Positions 10,053 to 18,961 of a stretch of DNA of 64,000 nucleotides are shown one piece after another. The notes below the pieces were generated by a model, which had not been told where the DNA came from, did not search any database, and worked only from the letters and a program-made list of their open reading frames with translations. Made by a program: the position numbers and the translations under genes. Numbering within the stretch: position 1 is the first letter of the stretch; the number at the start of each line of letters is the position of its first letter. Source of the stretch: Enterobacter sp. JBIWA008 (GTDB taxonomy: Bacteria > Pseudomonadota > Gammaproteobacteria > Enterobacterales > Enterobacteriaceae); the NCBI RefSeq assembly GCF_019968765.1, contig NZ_CP074149.1, positions 4,092,001 to 4,156,000 on the forward strand, read 5' to 3'.

Positions 10053-10879
10053 CAATAGCCTTCTGAAGCGGTATCCGGGCGGAATTTTGCACCGGTCAAA
10101 CGGCAGACTTCCGTGGTCAGCGTACCGTCGGCATGCAGTTCCAGCCAGCGCCAGCCTGGCGCGATGGTATCCAGCGTAAAGTTGGCGCAGTGCGGCTTAA
10201 ACTGAACGCAGGTCGACGGCGTCGCCAGCATGCGGCGCCCGTTCCAGTCGAGATCCTGTTCCTGGTGTATATGTCCACACAGCAGATTTTTCACCCGCGG
10301 GAACTTCGTCAGCACGCGATCCAGCGCCGCGGAGTTGCGCAGGCTGTGCTGATCGAGCCAGCTGCAGCCCGCCGGCAGAGGATGATGGTGAAGCAACAGC
10401 AGCGTGTGGCGTTCAGGTTCTGCAGCCAGTTTGGTCTCAAGCCAGTCGAGCTGAAACTCGCTTAACTCACCGTGCGGGACGCCAAACACCTGGCTGTCCA
10501 GCAGCAGGATCTGCCACTGTTCGCCCGCAAATACACATTTCGCCGGGGAAATCCCCGCATCCTGAAGAGAACTGTACATGGCGGGCTGGAAATCATGGTT
10601 TCCTGGCAGCCAGACGCAAGGCACGCTAAAGCTCGCGATGCCTTCAGCAAAATGCTGGTAGGCCGCGGAGGACTGGTCCTGCGCCAGATCGCCCGTTGCG
10701 ACAATCAGATCGCATGCACGGTTTTCAGCGTGAATGGCGCTAAGCACCGCCTGATAACTCTCCCAGGTGTTGACCCCCAGTAGCGTCTCATGCTTTTCGG
10801 CAAAAAGGTGGGTATCGGTGATTTGTAATATCCTGACTGGCGCCCCACCAGCAACAGTCAGGTTCAACAGGCTTTCCAA
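10052..10879 (-). CDS. cpdA: 3',5'-cyclic AMP phosphodiesterase
   Basis: This 275-residue calcineurin-like metallophosphoesterase has metal-binding motifs in order: [24 protein letters not shown] and GHIHQE. It hydrolyses cAMP to AMP and so lowers CRP signalling. The start is a TTG at 10877-10879, preceded by AAGGA. It gives the MESLL N-terminus seen in the E. coli protein. It is coupled to yqiA by a four-base overlap. Confidence 0.95.
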   Translation of the reverse strand: MESLLNLTVAGGAPVRILQITDTHLFAEKHETLLGVNTWESYQAVLSAIHAENRACDLIVATGDLAQDQSSAAYQHFAEGIASFSVPCVWLPGNHDFQPAMYSSLQDAGISPAKCVFAGEQWQILLLDSQVFGVPHGELSEFQLDWLETKLAAEPERHTLLLLHHHPLPAGCSWLDQHSLRNSAALDRVLTKFPRVKNLLCGHIHQEQDLDWNGRRMLATPSTCVQFKPHCANFTLDTIAPGWRWLELHADGTLTTEVCRLTGAKFRPDTASEGY

Positions 10880-10906
10880 ATGGTGTCCTTAGGTAGGTTT
10901 ATGACG

Positions 10907-11329
10907 CTAACAAACCGGAATCGCCATTGCTCCATGTGCTAAACAATATCTTAGCCAGTCGGCTAAAAACTGGTTAATTTGATGCTTTTCGTCGCGTTGA
11001 TGCAACTTTTTATTCGGGTAATCATACCGCGCCTTGAAGCGAAAGATCTGCTGGCTTGAACACACTTCAGCGACCATCGCGTCGTGATAGAGGCGCACCG
11101 TCATCGACGGCAGGCTCCAGTAGCTAATGCTGGGTGCCGTTTGCTCAATTTCCACCAGCGTAGTGTAGCGCGTTGATTCTGTTATCGTTAACCGATACTG
11201 CGCGTTGCTCACCTGATAGCTTACCGTTTCGCCGGGTGCGTCGTTTCGCGGCAGCAGGCGGCGCAACTGTGCGAAATTGGTTTCGCACAGGCGCATCATT
11301 TCTGGGAAGTCAGGTGTATAGCGCTTCAT
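10907..11329 (-). CDS. yqiB: DUF1249 protein YqiB
   Basis: This 140-residue cytoplasmic protein is nearly identical to E. coli YqiB ([16 protein letters not shown] at the start, [12 protein letters not shown] at the end). Its function is not established. The frame is open further upstream, but the ATG at 11327-11329 overlaps the nudF stop by four bases and matches the known N-terminus. Constant placement between nudF and cpdA suggests a housekeeping role, which is inference. Confidence 0.93.
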   Translation of the reverse strand: MKRYTPDFPEMMRLCETNFAQLRRLLPRNDAPGETVSYQVSNAQYRLTITESTRYTTLVEIEQTAPSISYWSLPSMTVRLYHDAMVAEVCSSQQIFRFKARYDYPNKKLHQRDEKHQINQFLADWLRYCLAHGAMAIPVC

Positions 11330-11958
11330 TTTTTCCACTCGTTTCGTAATGTCTGATAGTGCAGCTGTAGCCATTGCAGGGCGATGACAGACGCTGCGTT
11401 GTCGATTTTCCCCTCTTCTACCCACTGATAAGCCTGTTCCCGACTCACCACATGAACCCGAATATCTTCGTTTTCATCTGCCAGACCGTGGATCCCTTCC
11501 GCCGTCGTGGCGTCCACTTCGCCCACCATAATGGACAAGCGCTCGCTGGTACCGCCCGGGCTTGCCAGATAGCTCAGCACCGGTTTTGTGCGGCCGACCA
11601 CCAGACCGGCCTCTTCCAGCGCCTCGCGCCGGGCGACGTCCTCGACCGACTCGCCTTCTTCGATCATCCCGGCCACCATCTCCAGTAGCCACGGGCTCTC
11701 ACTGACGTCATAAGCGGCGATGCGGATCTGCTCCACCAGCACAACTTCGTCGCGCACTGGGTCAAAGGGTAGCAAGACTGCCGCATGCCCGCGCTCAAAA
11801 ATTTCGCGTCTGATTTCGCCGCTCATTTCCCCGTTAAACAGGCGATGCCTGAAACGGTAAAGATCCATTGAAAAAAAACCGCTATAAAGCGTTTCTCGTG
11901 CAATAATTTCTACATCGTTTTTGGCGAATGTCACGGGCAACTTTTCTGGTTTTTGCAT
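11326..11958 (-). CDS. nudF: ADP-ribose pyrophosphatase (Nudix hydrolase)
   Basis: This 210-residue protein carries a complete Nudix box, [20 protein letters not shown] followed by AGL (about residues 97-119), where the REALEE glutamates bind magnesium. It cleaves ADP-ribose to AMP and ribose 5-phosphate in the cytoplasm. It is the first gene of the leftward string and is divergent from tolC across about 200 bases. The 3' end overlaps yqiB by four bases. Confidence 0.96.
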   Translation of the reverse strand: MQKPEKLPVTFAKNDVEIIARETLYSGFFSMDLYRFRHRLFNGEMSGEIRREIFERGHAAVLLPFDPVRDEVVLVEQIRIAAYDVSESPWLLEMVAGMIEEGESVEDVARREALEEAGLVVGRTKPVLSYLASPGGTSERLSIMVGEVDATTAEGIHGLADENEDIRVHVVSREQAYQWVEEGKIDNAASVIALQWLQLHYQTLRNEWKK

Positions 11959-12059
11959 GAGTCGAGTCCTGGTAGCAATGGTGATGAAATTGTGAATTTC
12001 AAGGCTGTTTGGCTGCCGTTTGTAAGGCTATATGGTAGATTGGTGCAAATTACCGCCAG

Positions 12060-12078
12060 ATGGCACGTAACGCCAACC
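12060..12078 (+). promoter_or_regulatory. mar/sox/rob-type box upstream of tolC
   Basis: The 19 bases ATGGCACGTAACGCCAACC fit the MarA/SoxS/Rob consensus AYnGCACnnWnnRYYAAAY at all but one defined position. The site lies about 85 bases before the tolC ATG, matching the known marbox of E. coli tolC. It implies induction by MarA, SoxS and Rob together with acrAB. Confidence 0.75.
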
Positions 12079-12162
12079 TTTTGGTATGGAAGATTCTGTT
12101 AGAATCGGCAATTATTTTTTAATTAGATCAGCGCTAATACTGCTTCACAACAAGGAATGCAA

Positions 12163-13641
12163 ATGAAGAAATTGCTCCCCATCCTTATCGGCCTGAGCCT
12201 GACGGGCTTCAGTGCAATGAGCCAGGCGGAAAACCTGTTACAGGTCTACCAGCAGGCACGTCTGGGCAACCCTGATTTACGTAAATCAGCGGCCGATCGT
12301 GATGCTGCGTTTGAAAAGATTAACGAAGCGCGTAGCCCCTTGCTGCCACAGTTAGGTTTAGGTGCAGATTATACCTACAGCAACGGTTTCCGCGACGCTA
12401 ACGGCGTAAACTCCAATGCTACCAGCGCCTCACTGCAATTGACACAGACGCTGTTTGATATGTCCAAATGGCGCGCCCTAACCCTGCAGGAAAAAAGCGC
12501 AGGCATCCAGGATGTGACCTATCAGACCGACCAGCAGACGCTGATCCTGAACACGGCCACGGCATACTTCAACGTGCTGAGCGCGATTGACGCACTCTCC
12601 TACACCGAAGCGCAGAAACAGGCGATTTACCGCCAGTTAGATCAAACCACCCAGCGCTTCAACGTTGGCCTGGTGGCGATCACCGACGTGCAGAACGCCC
12701 GTTCACAGTACGATACCGTGCTGGCTAACGAAGTTACCGCGCGTAACAACCTCGACAACGCGCTGGAATCCCTGCGTCAGGTCACCGGGAATTACTATCC
12801 TGAGCTGGCGTCGCTGAACGTGGACAGCTTTAAAACGGATAAGCCGCAGGCCGTTAACGCCCTGCTGAAAGAGGCGGAAAACCGCAACCTGAGTTTGCTG
12901 CAGGCGCGTCTGAGCCAGGATCTGGCCCGCGAGCAAATTCGTCAGGCGCAGGACGGCCATCTGCCAACCCTGAGCCTGAGCGCTTCTACTGGTGTCTCTG
13001 ATACGACCTACAGCGGCTCTAAAACCAATACGTCCCAGTATGACGACAGCAACATGGGTCAGAACAAAGTGGGTCTGAGCTTCTCCCTGCCGCTGTACCA
13101 GGGCGGTCAGGTCAACTCTCAGGTGAAACAGGCGCAGTACAACTTTGTTGGCGCGAGCGAGCAGCTGGAAAGCGCCCACCGTAACGTGGTGCAGACCGTA
13201 CGTTCGTCCTTCAACAACGTGAACGCCTCGATCAGCAGCATCAACGCCTATAAACAGGCCGTTGTGTCTGCACAGAGCTCTCTGGATGCGATGGAAGCGG
13301 GCTATTCGGTCGGTACACGTACTATCGTGGACGTGCTCGACGCGACCACCACGCTGTACAACGCGAAACAGCAGCTCTCCAGCGCGCGTTACCAGTACCT
13401 GATTAACCAGCTGAACATCAAACAGGCTCTGGGTACGCTGAACGAGCAAGACCTGCAGATGCTGAACAGCGCGCTGGGCAAACCGGTCTCCACCTCTCCG
13501 GACAGCGTTGCGCCGGAGAACCCGGAGCAGGTTGCCGCGGTTGATAACTTCAACGCTAACGGCTCTACCCCTGCTGCACAGCCTGCTGCCGCGCGCACCA
13601 CAGCGCCTGCTAGCAAGGGCAACAATCCGTTCCGTAACTAA
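12163..13641 (+). CDS. tolC: Outer-membrane efflux channel TolC
   Basis: This 492-residue protein starts with a signal peptide (MKKLLPILIGLSL to SQA, residues 1-22). The internally duplicated TolC barrel and alpha-helical tunnel follow, including the repeat motif around YSVGTRTIVDVLDATTTLYN. It is the exit duct for AcrAB and other tripartite pumps and for type I secretion. The ATG at 12163 follows AAGGA with six bases between. The ATG two codons earlier has almost no spacing and was rejected. The C-terminal tail after about residue 440 is shorter and more variable than in E. coli. Confidence 0.97.
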   Translation: MKKLLPILIGLSLTGFSAMSQAENLLQVYQQARLGNPDLRKSAADRDAAFEKINEARSPLLPQLGLGADYTYSNGFRDANGVNSNATSASLQLTQTLFDMSKWRALTLQEKSAGIQDVTYQTDQQTLILNTATAYFNVLSAIDALSYTEAQKQAIYRQLDQTTQRFNVGLVAITDVQNARSQYDTVLANEVTARNNLDNALESLRQVTGNYYPELASLNVDSFKTDKPQAVNALLKEAENRNLSLLQARLSQDLAREQIRQAQDGHLPTLSLSASTGVSDTTYSGSKTNTSQYDDSNMGQNKVGLSFSLPLYQGGQVNSQVKQAQYNFVGASEQLESAHRNVVQTVRSSFNNVNASISSINAYKQAVVSAQSSLDAMEAGYSVGTRTIVDVLDATTTLYNAKQQLSSARYQYLINQLNIKQALGTLNEQDLQMLNSALGKPVSTSPDSVAPENPEQVAAVDNFNANGSTPAAQPAAARTTAPASKGNNPFRN

Positions 13642-13674
13642 GAGTGTCGTCATCAGGCCCACCGCGGCCTGATG

Positions 13675-13707
13675 CCCTCACCCTGGCCCTCTCCCACAGG
13701 GAGAGGG
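13675..13707 (+). repeat. Dispersed intergenic repeat, copy 3
   Basis: This full copy (CCCTCACCCTGGCC, then CTCTCCCACAGGGAGAGGG) lies 33 bases after the tolC stop, between tolC and ygiB. Confidence 0.82.
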
Positions 13708-13834
13708 CGCATCTGAATCACATCCGAACGTAAGCCAACGTAAAGATCCCCCTGATTCCTCCCCTCTTCGCTTCATTTTCAACCACTCATCCTCTATCCT
13801 GAGCGTTATTACCACTGGGTCCTGGAAGACAAAC

Positions 13835-14503
13835 ATGAAACGGACAAAAACGATCAATCACGCGTCGTTCCGCAAGAGCTGGAATGCACGTCACCTCACA
13901 CCTGTTGCGCTGGCGGTTACGGCTGTCTTTATGCTGGCAGGCTGTGAGAAAAACGACGAAACGGTTTCGCTGTATCAAAACGCGGACGACTGCTCTGCCG
14001 CCACCGGTAAAGCGGCCGAATGTAAAACGGCCTACACCAGCGCGCTGAAAGAAGCGGAACGCACCGCGCCGAAATATGCCTCACGCGAAGACTGCGTGGC
14101 GGAGTTTGGTGAAGGTCAGTGCCAGCAGGCCCCGGCGCAGGCAGGCACTGCGCCAGAAAATCAGGCGCAGGCGCAGTCCAGCGGCAGCTTCTGGATGCCT
14201 CTGATGGCCGGTTACATGATGGGCCGTCTGATGGGCGGCGGTGCAGGCTACCAGCAGCAGCCGCTATTTAGCTCGAAAAACCCGGCCAGCCCGGCTTACG
14301 GTCAATACACCGATGCCAGCGGCAAAGGCTACGGCGCAGCCACCCCTGGCCGCACCGTGACGGTACCGAAAACGGCGATGGCGCCGAAGCCTGCGACCAC
14401 CAGCACCATCACCCGCGGCGGGTTCGGTGAGTCTGTGGCGAAACAGACCAGCATGCAGCGCAGCGCGACAGGCTCCTCTTCTACCCGCTCAATGGGCGGC
14501 TGA
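13835..14503 (+). CDS. ygiB: DUF1190 lipoprotein YgiB
   Basis: This 222-residue protein has a positively charged N-terminus, a hydrophobic stretch and the lipobox LAGC at about residues 34-37. It is likely lipid-anchored in the envelope. The region [21 protein letters not shown] is a second small hydrophobic element, and the C-terminal third is rich in Ser, Thr and Gly. Its role is unknown. Its stop lies two bases before ygiC, with which it forms an operon as in E. coli. The tolC-ygiBC grouping suggests an envelope role (inference). Confidence 0.92.
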   Translation: MKRTKTINHASFRKSWNARHLTPVALAVTAVFMLAGCEKNDETVSLYQNADDCSAATGKAAECKTAYTSALKEAERTAPKYASREDCVAEFGEGQCQQAPAQAGTAPENQAQAQSSGSFWMPLMAGYMMGRLMGGGAGYQQQPLFSSKNPASPAYGQYTDASGKGYGAATPGRTVTVPKTAMAPKPATTSTITRGGFGESVAKQTSMQRSATGSSSTRSMGG

Positions 14504-14505
14504 TC

Positions 14506-15666
14506 ATGGAACGAGTCAGTATCACCGAGCGCCCGGACTGGCGCGAAAAAGCCACCGAATACGGTTTTAACTTCCACACCATGTACGGCGAGCCGTACTG
14601 GTGTGAAGACGCTTACTATAAGCTCACGCTGGCCCAGGTTGAAAAACTGGAAGAGGTGACGGCCGAGCTGCACCAGATGTGCCTCAAGGTGGTGGAAAAA
14701 GTCATCGACAGCGACGAGCTGATGGCAAAGTTCCGCATTCCGAAGCACACCTGGAGCTTTGTACGCCAGTCGTGGAAAACGAATCAGCCTTCGCTTTACT
14801 CTCGCCTGGATCTGGCGTGGGACGGCAAAGGCGAGCCTAAGCTTCTGGAAAACAACGCCGATACGCCAACCTCTCTGTACGAAGCGGCGTTCTTCCAGTG
14901 GATCTGGCTGGAAGACCAGGCCAATGCAGGAAACCTGCCGGAAGGTAGCGACCAGTTTAATAGCCTTCAGGAAAAGTTGATCGAGCGTTTTGCCGAGCTG
15001 CGTGAACAGCATGGCTTTAACCTGCTGCATCTCGCCTGCTGCCGCGATACGGAAGAAGACCGGGGCACGGTTCAGTATCTGCAGGACTGCGCCGCCGAAG
15101 CGGAAGTGGCGACCGAATTCCTCTATATCGAGGATATCGGCCTGGGTGAAAAAGGTCAGTTTACGGATATGCAGGACCAGGTGATCAGCAACCTGTTCAA
15201 GCTCTACCCGTGGGAGTACATGCTGCGCGAGATGTTTTCCACCAAGCTGGAAGACGCCGGCGTGCGCTGGCTGGAGCCGGCCTGGAAGAGCATTATCTCT
15301 AACAAGGCCCTGCTGCCGATGCTGTGGGAGATGTTCCCGAACCACCCGAACCTGCTGCCGGCGTATTTTGCGGAAGATGATTACCCGCAAATGGAGAAAT
15401 ACGTCGTTAAGCCGATCTTCTCCCGGGAAGGCGCGAACGTGTCGATTATCGAAAACGGTAAAACGCTGGAAGCGGTTGAAGGGCCGTACGGCGAAGAAGG
15501 GATGATCGTCCAGGAGTTCTGGCAACTGCCGAAGTTTGGCGACAGCTATACGCTGATTGGCAGCTGGCTCATCAACGATCTGCCGGCCGGGATTGGCATT
15601 CGCGAAGATCGCGCGCTGATCACCCAGGATCTGTCACGCTTCTATCCGCATATTTTTGTTGAATAG
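14506..15666 (+). CDS. ygiC: ATP-grasp protein YgiC (glutathionylspermidine synthase-like)
   Basis: This 386-residue protein is of the glutathionylspermidine synthase C-terminal (ATP-grasp) family, almost identical to E. coli YgiC. Family hallmarks include [20 protein letters not shown] and the ATP-binding [15 protein letters not shown]. The family forms an amide bond using ATP, but the substrate of YgiC is not known. Unlike bifunctional Gsp, the amidase domain is missing. It is coupled to ygiB and followed by a strong terminator shared with the convergent ygiD. Confidence 0.93.
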   Translation: MERVSITERPDWREKATEYGFNFHTMYGEPYWCEDAYYKLTLAQVEKLEEVTAELHQMCLKVVEKVIDSDELMAKFRIPKHTWSFVRQSWKTNQPSLYSRLDLAWDGKGEPKLLENNADTPTSLYEAAFFQWIWLEDQANAGNLPEGSDQFNSLQEKLIERFAELREQHGFNLLHLACCRDTEEDRGTVQYLQDCAAEAEVATEFLYIEDIGLGEKGQFTDMQDQVISNLFKLYPWEYMLREMFSTKLEDAGVRWLEPAWKSIISNKALLPMLWEMFPNHPNLLPAYFAEDDYPQMEKYVVKPIFSREGANVSIIENGKTLEAVEGPYGEEGMIVQEFWQLPKFGDSYTLIGSWLINDLPAGIGIREDRALITQDLSRFYPHIFVE

Positions 15667-15680
15667 GTCGCGGCCTGATG

Positions 15681-15701
15681 CCATCTCCCACAGGGAGAGA
15701 G
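15681..15701 (+). repeat. Dispersed intergenic repeat, truncated copy 4
   Basis: Only the hairpin half (ATCTCCCACAGGGAGAGAG) remains, after the characteristic leader GCCTGATGCC. It sits between ygiC and its terminator. Confidence 0.6.
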
Positions 15702-15714
15702 TGCAAACACTAAA

Positions 15715-15743
15715 AACGGCAACCTGAGGTTGCCGTTTTGCTT
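15715..15743. terminator. Bidirectional terminator between ygiC and ygiD
   Basis: The stem AACGGCAACC / GGTTGCCGTT with a two-base centre is followed by TTTTGCTTTT on the plus strand and preceded by A residues. It can therefore serve both convergent genes. Confidence 0.85.
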
Positions 15744-15746
15744 TTA

Positions 15747-16535
15747 TTACCCCACCTGTACCGACAACATACTCAGACTTCCCATCTCTATACCGTCGAC
15801 CGGGATCGTAACCGGCTCCTGACCATCCCACGCGCCAAGAACGTACAGCAGCGGCAGGAAGTGTTCCGGCGTCGGGTTAGAGAGCGAACCGCCTTCGTGA
15901 TCCAGATAGTTCACCAGAGGATGCTCCTCAGCCGGGCCTTGCCAGGTCAGGTTCGCTTTGACGTAGTCGTTAAAAGAAGTCGCCCACGGGTACGGCGTGT
16001 TCTCACCGTGCCAGCGCGCCGTACGCAGGTTATGTACAACGTTACCGCTCGCCACCAGCATGATGCCTTCATCACGCAGGGTTGCCAGCTTGCGGCCCGT
16101 CTCCAGATGCCAGGCTGTCGGTTTGGTGCTGTCGATGCTCAACTGCACCATCGGGATATCCGCATCAGGATACATTTTAATCAGCACGCCCCAGGAGCCA
16201 TGGTCAAAGCCCCAGGCTTCTTTATCCAGAGCAACCGGAACAGGCGCCAGCAGATCCACCAGCCTTTGTGCCAGCTCGGGCGAGCCGGGGGCCGGATAAT
16301 GTGTGTCGTACAGCGCCTGCGGGAAGCCGCCAAAATCATGAATGGTTTTTGGCGCTTCCATAGCGGTTACGCCTGTCCCACGGGTAAACCAGTGCGCAGA
16401 TACCACCACGATCGCTTTTGGACGCGGCAGCGTCTCGCCCAGGCTACGCCATGTGCGGGTATAGACGTTGTCTTCCAGAACGTTCATTGGGCTGCCGTGG
16501 CCTAAAAACAGGGCTGGCATACGGGAAGAAGTCAT
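15747..16535 (-). CDS. ygiD: 4,5-DOPA dioxygenase extradiol
   Basis: This 262-residue class III ring-opening dioxygenase (LigB superfamily) has the metal-ligand region HGSP near residue 13. Further conserved histidines occur in VSAHWFTRG, GFDHGSWG and SGNVVHNLR. E. coli YgiD cleaves L-DOPA between C4 and C5 to give betalamic acid precursors; its native substrate is uncertain. It is convergent with ygiC and divergent from zupT. Confidence 0.93.
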   Translation of the reverse strand: MTSSRMPALFLGHGSPMNVLEDNVYTRTWRSLGETLPRPKAIVVVSAHWFTRGTGVTAMEAPKTIHDFGGFPQALYDTHYPAPGSPELAQRLVDLLAPVPVALDKEAWGFDHGSWGVLIKMYPDADIPMVQLSIDSTKPTAWHLETGRKLATLRDEGIMLVASGNVVHNLRTARWHGENTPYPWATSFNDYVKANLTWQGPAEEHPLVNYLDHEGGSLSNPTPEHFLPLLYVLGAWDGQEPVTIPVDGIEMGSLSMLSVQVG

Positions 16536-16698
16536 GATGATATCCTTACAGAAGGTGTCAATTTAATGGTGATACATTACGTGCAATCGGGCAAAGATGA
16601 ACGCAGATAAGCGTGAAGATCATCATCAGGAATTTTGAATGTAAGGAATGTGTAAAGCCGAGGTTCGCCCCTCGCTTTGCCAGAAATGAATCAATTAT

Positions 16699-16717
16699 AT
16701 TAATGAGAATCATTATC
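16699..16717. promoter_or_regulatory. Fur-box-like sequence directly before zupT
   Basis: The bases ATTAATGAGAATCATTATC match the Fur consensus at 16 of 19 positions, with the right half perfect. The site ends three bases before the AGGAG ribosome-binding site and 14 bases before the zupT ATG, a position suited to repression. Confidence 0.68.
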
Positions 16718-16731
16718 ACAAGGAGCAATAC

Positions 16732-17505
16732 ATGTCAGTCCCCTTGATCCTGACCATACTGGCGGGCGCCGCGACGTTTATTGGTGCGATCCTCGGCGTG
16801 CTCGGCCAAAAGCCCTCTAACCGCGTACTGGCCTTCTCACTGGGCTTTGCTGCCGGGATCATGCTGCTCATCTCTCTGATGGAGATGCTGCCTGCCGCGC
16901 TGGGCACGGAAGGCATGTCTCCGCTGCTGGGCTACGGTATGTTTGTCTTTGGCCTGCTGGGATACTTTGCCCTCGATCGAATGCTACCGCACGCCCATCC
17001 GCAGGATTTAATGCAGAAAAACGTGACGCACATGCCGCGCAATATCAAGCGTACCGCCGTGCTGTTAACGCTTGGCATCAGCCTGCATAACTTCCCGGAA
17101 GGGGTAGCGACCTACGTGACGGCCAGCAGCAATCTTGAGATGGGCTTTGGTATCGCGCTGGCGGTCGCCTTACACAATATCCCTGAAGGACTGGCCGTCG
17201 CTGGACCAGTGTATGCCGCCACGGGATCAAAACGCACCGCGGTGTTCTGGGCGGGTATTTCCGGGATGGCCGAAATCCTGGGCGGCGTGCTGGCCTGGCT
17301 GATCCTTGGTAGCCTAGTCTCTCCGGTAGTGATGGCGGCGATTATGGCAGCGGTAGCCGGGATTATGGTTGCGCTTTCGGTGGATGAACTGATGCCGCTG
17401 GCGAAGGAGATCGATCCTAACAACAACCCCAGCTATGGCGTGCTGTGTGGAATGTCGGTGATGGGATTAAGTCTGGTTCTGCTGCAGGCCGCAGGAATCG
17501 GGTAA
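16732..17505 (+). CDS. zupT: Zinc/divalent metal transporter ZupT (ZIP family)
   Basis: This 257-residue inner-membrane ZIP protein with eight predicted helices has the metal-binding motifs HNFPEG (residues 119-124) and HNIPEG (148-153) in helices IV and V. E. coli ZupT imports zinc and also iron, cobalt and manganese. The RBS AGGAG stands six bases before the ATG. The Fur-box-like sequence immediately upstream suggests iron-dependent expression here. Confidence 0.96.
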   Translation: MSVPLILTILAGAATFIGAILGVLGQKPSNRVLAFSLGFAAGIMLLISLMEMLPAALGTEGMSPLLGYGMFVFGLLGYFALDRMLPHAHPQDLMQKNVTHMPRNIKRTAVLLTLGISLHNFPEGVATYVTASSNLEMGFGIALAVALHNIPEGLAVAGPVYAATGSKRTAVFWAGISGMAEILGGVLAWLILGSLVSPVVMAAIMAAVAGIMVALSVDELMPLAKEIDPNNNPSYGVLCGMSVMGLSLVLLQAAGIG

Positions 17506-17508
17506 AAA

Positions 17509-17535
17509 AACGCCGGGACATCCCGGCGTTGTTAT
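17509..17535. terminator. Bidirectional terminator between zupT and ribB
   Basis: The perfect stem AACGCCGGGA / TCCCGGCGTT has a short CA centre. A residues precede it and GTTATTATT follows. It serves convergent zupT and ribB. Confidence 0.85.
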
Positions 17536-17537
17536 TA

Positions 17538-18191
17538 TCAGCTGGCTTTGCGCTCGTGCGCCTGGCGATACTCAACCAGATCTTCAATCGTTACCACCGG
17601 CATGTTGTGCAGGCGGGCAAAGGTGATGCACTCCGGTGCGCGCGCCATGGTGCCGTCATCGTTGGTCAGTTCACACAGCACACCAGCAGGTTTGAAGCCA
17701 GCCAGCGTCACCAGGTCGATCGTCGCTTCGGTGTGACCACCGCGGGTCAACACGCCGCCTGCCTGCGCACGCAGTGGGAAGACGTGACCTGGACGATGCA
17801 GATCGGATGGCTTAGCGCCATCGGCAATCGCTGCACGAACGGTGGTCAGACGGTCAGCCGCAGACACGCCGGTGGTCACGCCATGCGCTGCTTCAATGGT
17901 CACGGTAAAACCGGTCCCGAAGGCGCTGGTGTTGTTTTCGACCATCATCGGCAGATCGAGCTGCTTACGACGATCTTCATTAATACACAGGCATACGATG
18001 CCGCTGCCGTGACGGATGGTCAGCGCCATCTGTTCAACGGTCATGTTTTCGGCGGCGAAAATCATGTCGCCTTCGTTTTCACGGTTTTCATCGTCAAGCA
18101 CCATCACACCGCGGCCTTCGCGCAGTGCATCCAGTGCATGTTCAACACGTTGAGTTGAAGTGCCAAAAGAGGAAAGTAGCGTCTGATTCAT
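17538..18191 (-). CDS. ribB: 3,4-dihydroxy-2-butanone 4-phosphate synthase
   Basis: This 217-residue enzyme converts ribulose 5-phosphate to the four-carbon precursor of riboflavin, releasing formate. The magnesium and substrate motif [10 protein letters not shown] appears at about residues 33-42, with [11 protein letters not shown] and the GHTEATIDL region further on. The single-domain length matches the E. coli protein, with no GTP cyclohydrolase fusion. A long leader with an FMN riboswitch precedes it. Confidence 0.97.
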   Translation of the reverse strand: MNQTLLSSFGTSTQRVEHALDALREGRGVMVLDDENRENEGDMIFAAENMTVEQMALTIRHGSGIVCLCINEDRRKQLDLPMMVENNTSAFGTGFTVTIEAAHGVTTGVSAADRLTTVRAAIADGAKPSDLHRPGHVFPLRAQAGGVLTRGGHTEATIDLVTLAGFKPAGVLCELTNDDGTMARAPECITFARLHNMPVVTIEDLVEYRQAHERKAS

Positions 18192-18300
18192 GGTAAAAAA
18201 ACCTCATTAAAATTATGGTTACCAGAATCAGGGCAGTCTTAGGAGCGCCGTATAAGCGGCAAAAAGATAACGTGAGCGGGCGCTTGCCCGACTTGATCGT

Positions 18301-18447
18301 TACTCTCTCCCATCCGGACTCTAACCGTCGGCCCCGGAATTACACCGGATCTGCTGACCTTTGAGTAGTCACCCAAAGCGCTCGCGGGCTTTCAGCGTCA
18401 CGCTGATTTACCGCCGGTGGGGAATTTCGCCCCGCCCTGAGAATAAG
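18301..18447 (-). ncRNA. FMN riboswitch (RFN element) of ribB
   Basis: On the minus strand the region starts near CAGGGCGGGGCGAAATTCCC and contains GGTAAATCAGCGTGA. It ends GGGGCCGACGGTTAGAGTCC then GGATGGGAGAGAGTA. These are the conserved segments of the RFN aptamer, nearly identical to the E. coli ribB leader. It lies about 110 bases before the ribB ATG. It would turn down ribB when FMN is abundant. Confidence 0.95.
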
Positions 18448-18567
18448 CGAGATAACTATAACGCTATTGATTATCCTGGGCAATGCATAAGCATCAAACA
18501 ATTTTGTTTACCCCGGGCATGACGCGCTACAATGGACACTAACACCTTTCCATAAAGGGAAACGACA

Positions 18568-18864
18568 ATGATTGACCCGAAAAAAATTGAGCAGATCGCG
18601 CGTCAGGTTCATGAATCTATGCCAAAAGGCATTCGTGAATTTGGTGATGACGTAGAGAAGAAAATCCGCCAGACGCTGCAGGCGCAATTGGTTCGCCTTG
18701 ATTTAGTCAGCCGCGAAGAGTTTGACGTGCAGACTCAGGTTCTGCTGCGCACCCGCGAAAAGCTAGCGCTTCTGGAACAGCGTCTGACCGAGCTGGAAAA
18801 CCGTAATACACCGGAAGAAGTGAAGCCTGCCCCGGCGATTCCTCCGGTGAATGACCAGGCATAA
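18568..18864 (+). CDS. ubiK: Ubiquinone biosynthesis accessory factor UbiK
   Basis: This 98-residue protein (formerly YqiC) of the BMFP family is mostly helical. A C-terminal coiled coil is around residues 50-80 ([17 protein letters not shown]), ending in a proline-rich tail. It assists the soluble Ubi complex with UbiJ under aerobic conditions. The ATG follows AAAGGGAAACGACA. In E. coli a fimbrial and glgS region follows, whereas here hldE is next, so that accessory block is absent. Confidence 0.93.
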   Translation: MIDPKKIEQIARQVHESMPKGIREFGDDVEKKIRQTLQAQLVRLDLVSREEFDVQTQVLLRTREKLALLEQRLTELENRNTPEEVKPAPAIPPVNDQA

Positions 18865-18873
18865 AATGAATGC

Positions 18874-18904
18874 AAAACGGCAACCTCAGTTGCCGTTTTT
18901 TTTT
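18874..18904 (+). terminator. Terminator after ubiK
   Basis: The stem AAAACGGCAAC / GTTGCCGTTTT with centre CTCA is followed by a run of nine or more T residues. The stem is almost the same as that of the ygiC terminator. Confidence 0.9.
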
Positions 18905-18912
18905 GGTTTGCT

Positions 18913-18945
18913 CCCTCTCCCTGTGGGAGAGGGTTGGGATGAGGG
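18913..18945 (-). repeat. Dispersed intergenic repeat, copy 5
   Basis: This full copy, in minus orientation, lies between the ubiK terminator and the convergent hldE stop codon. Confidence 0.82.
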
Positions 18946-18961
18946 CATCAGCCCGCACGGA

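Noticed and set aside
14329..15525. Open frame of 398 codons antisense to ygiC
   Set aside because: It is a mirror of ygiC codon usage; ygiB and ygiC fill this stretch on the plus strand.
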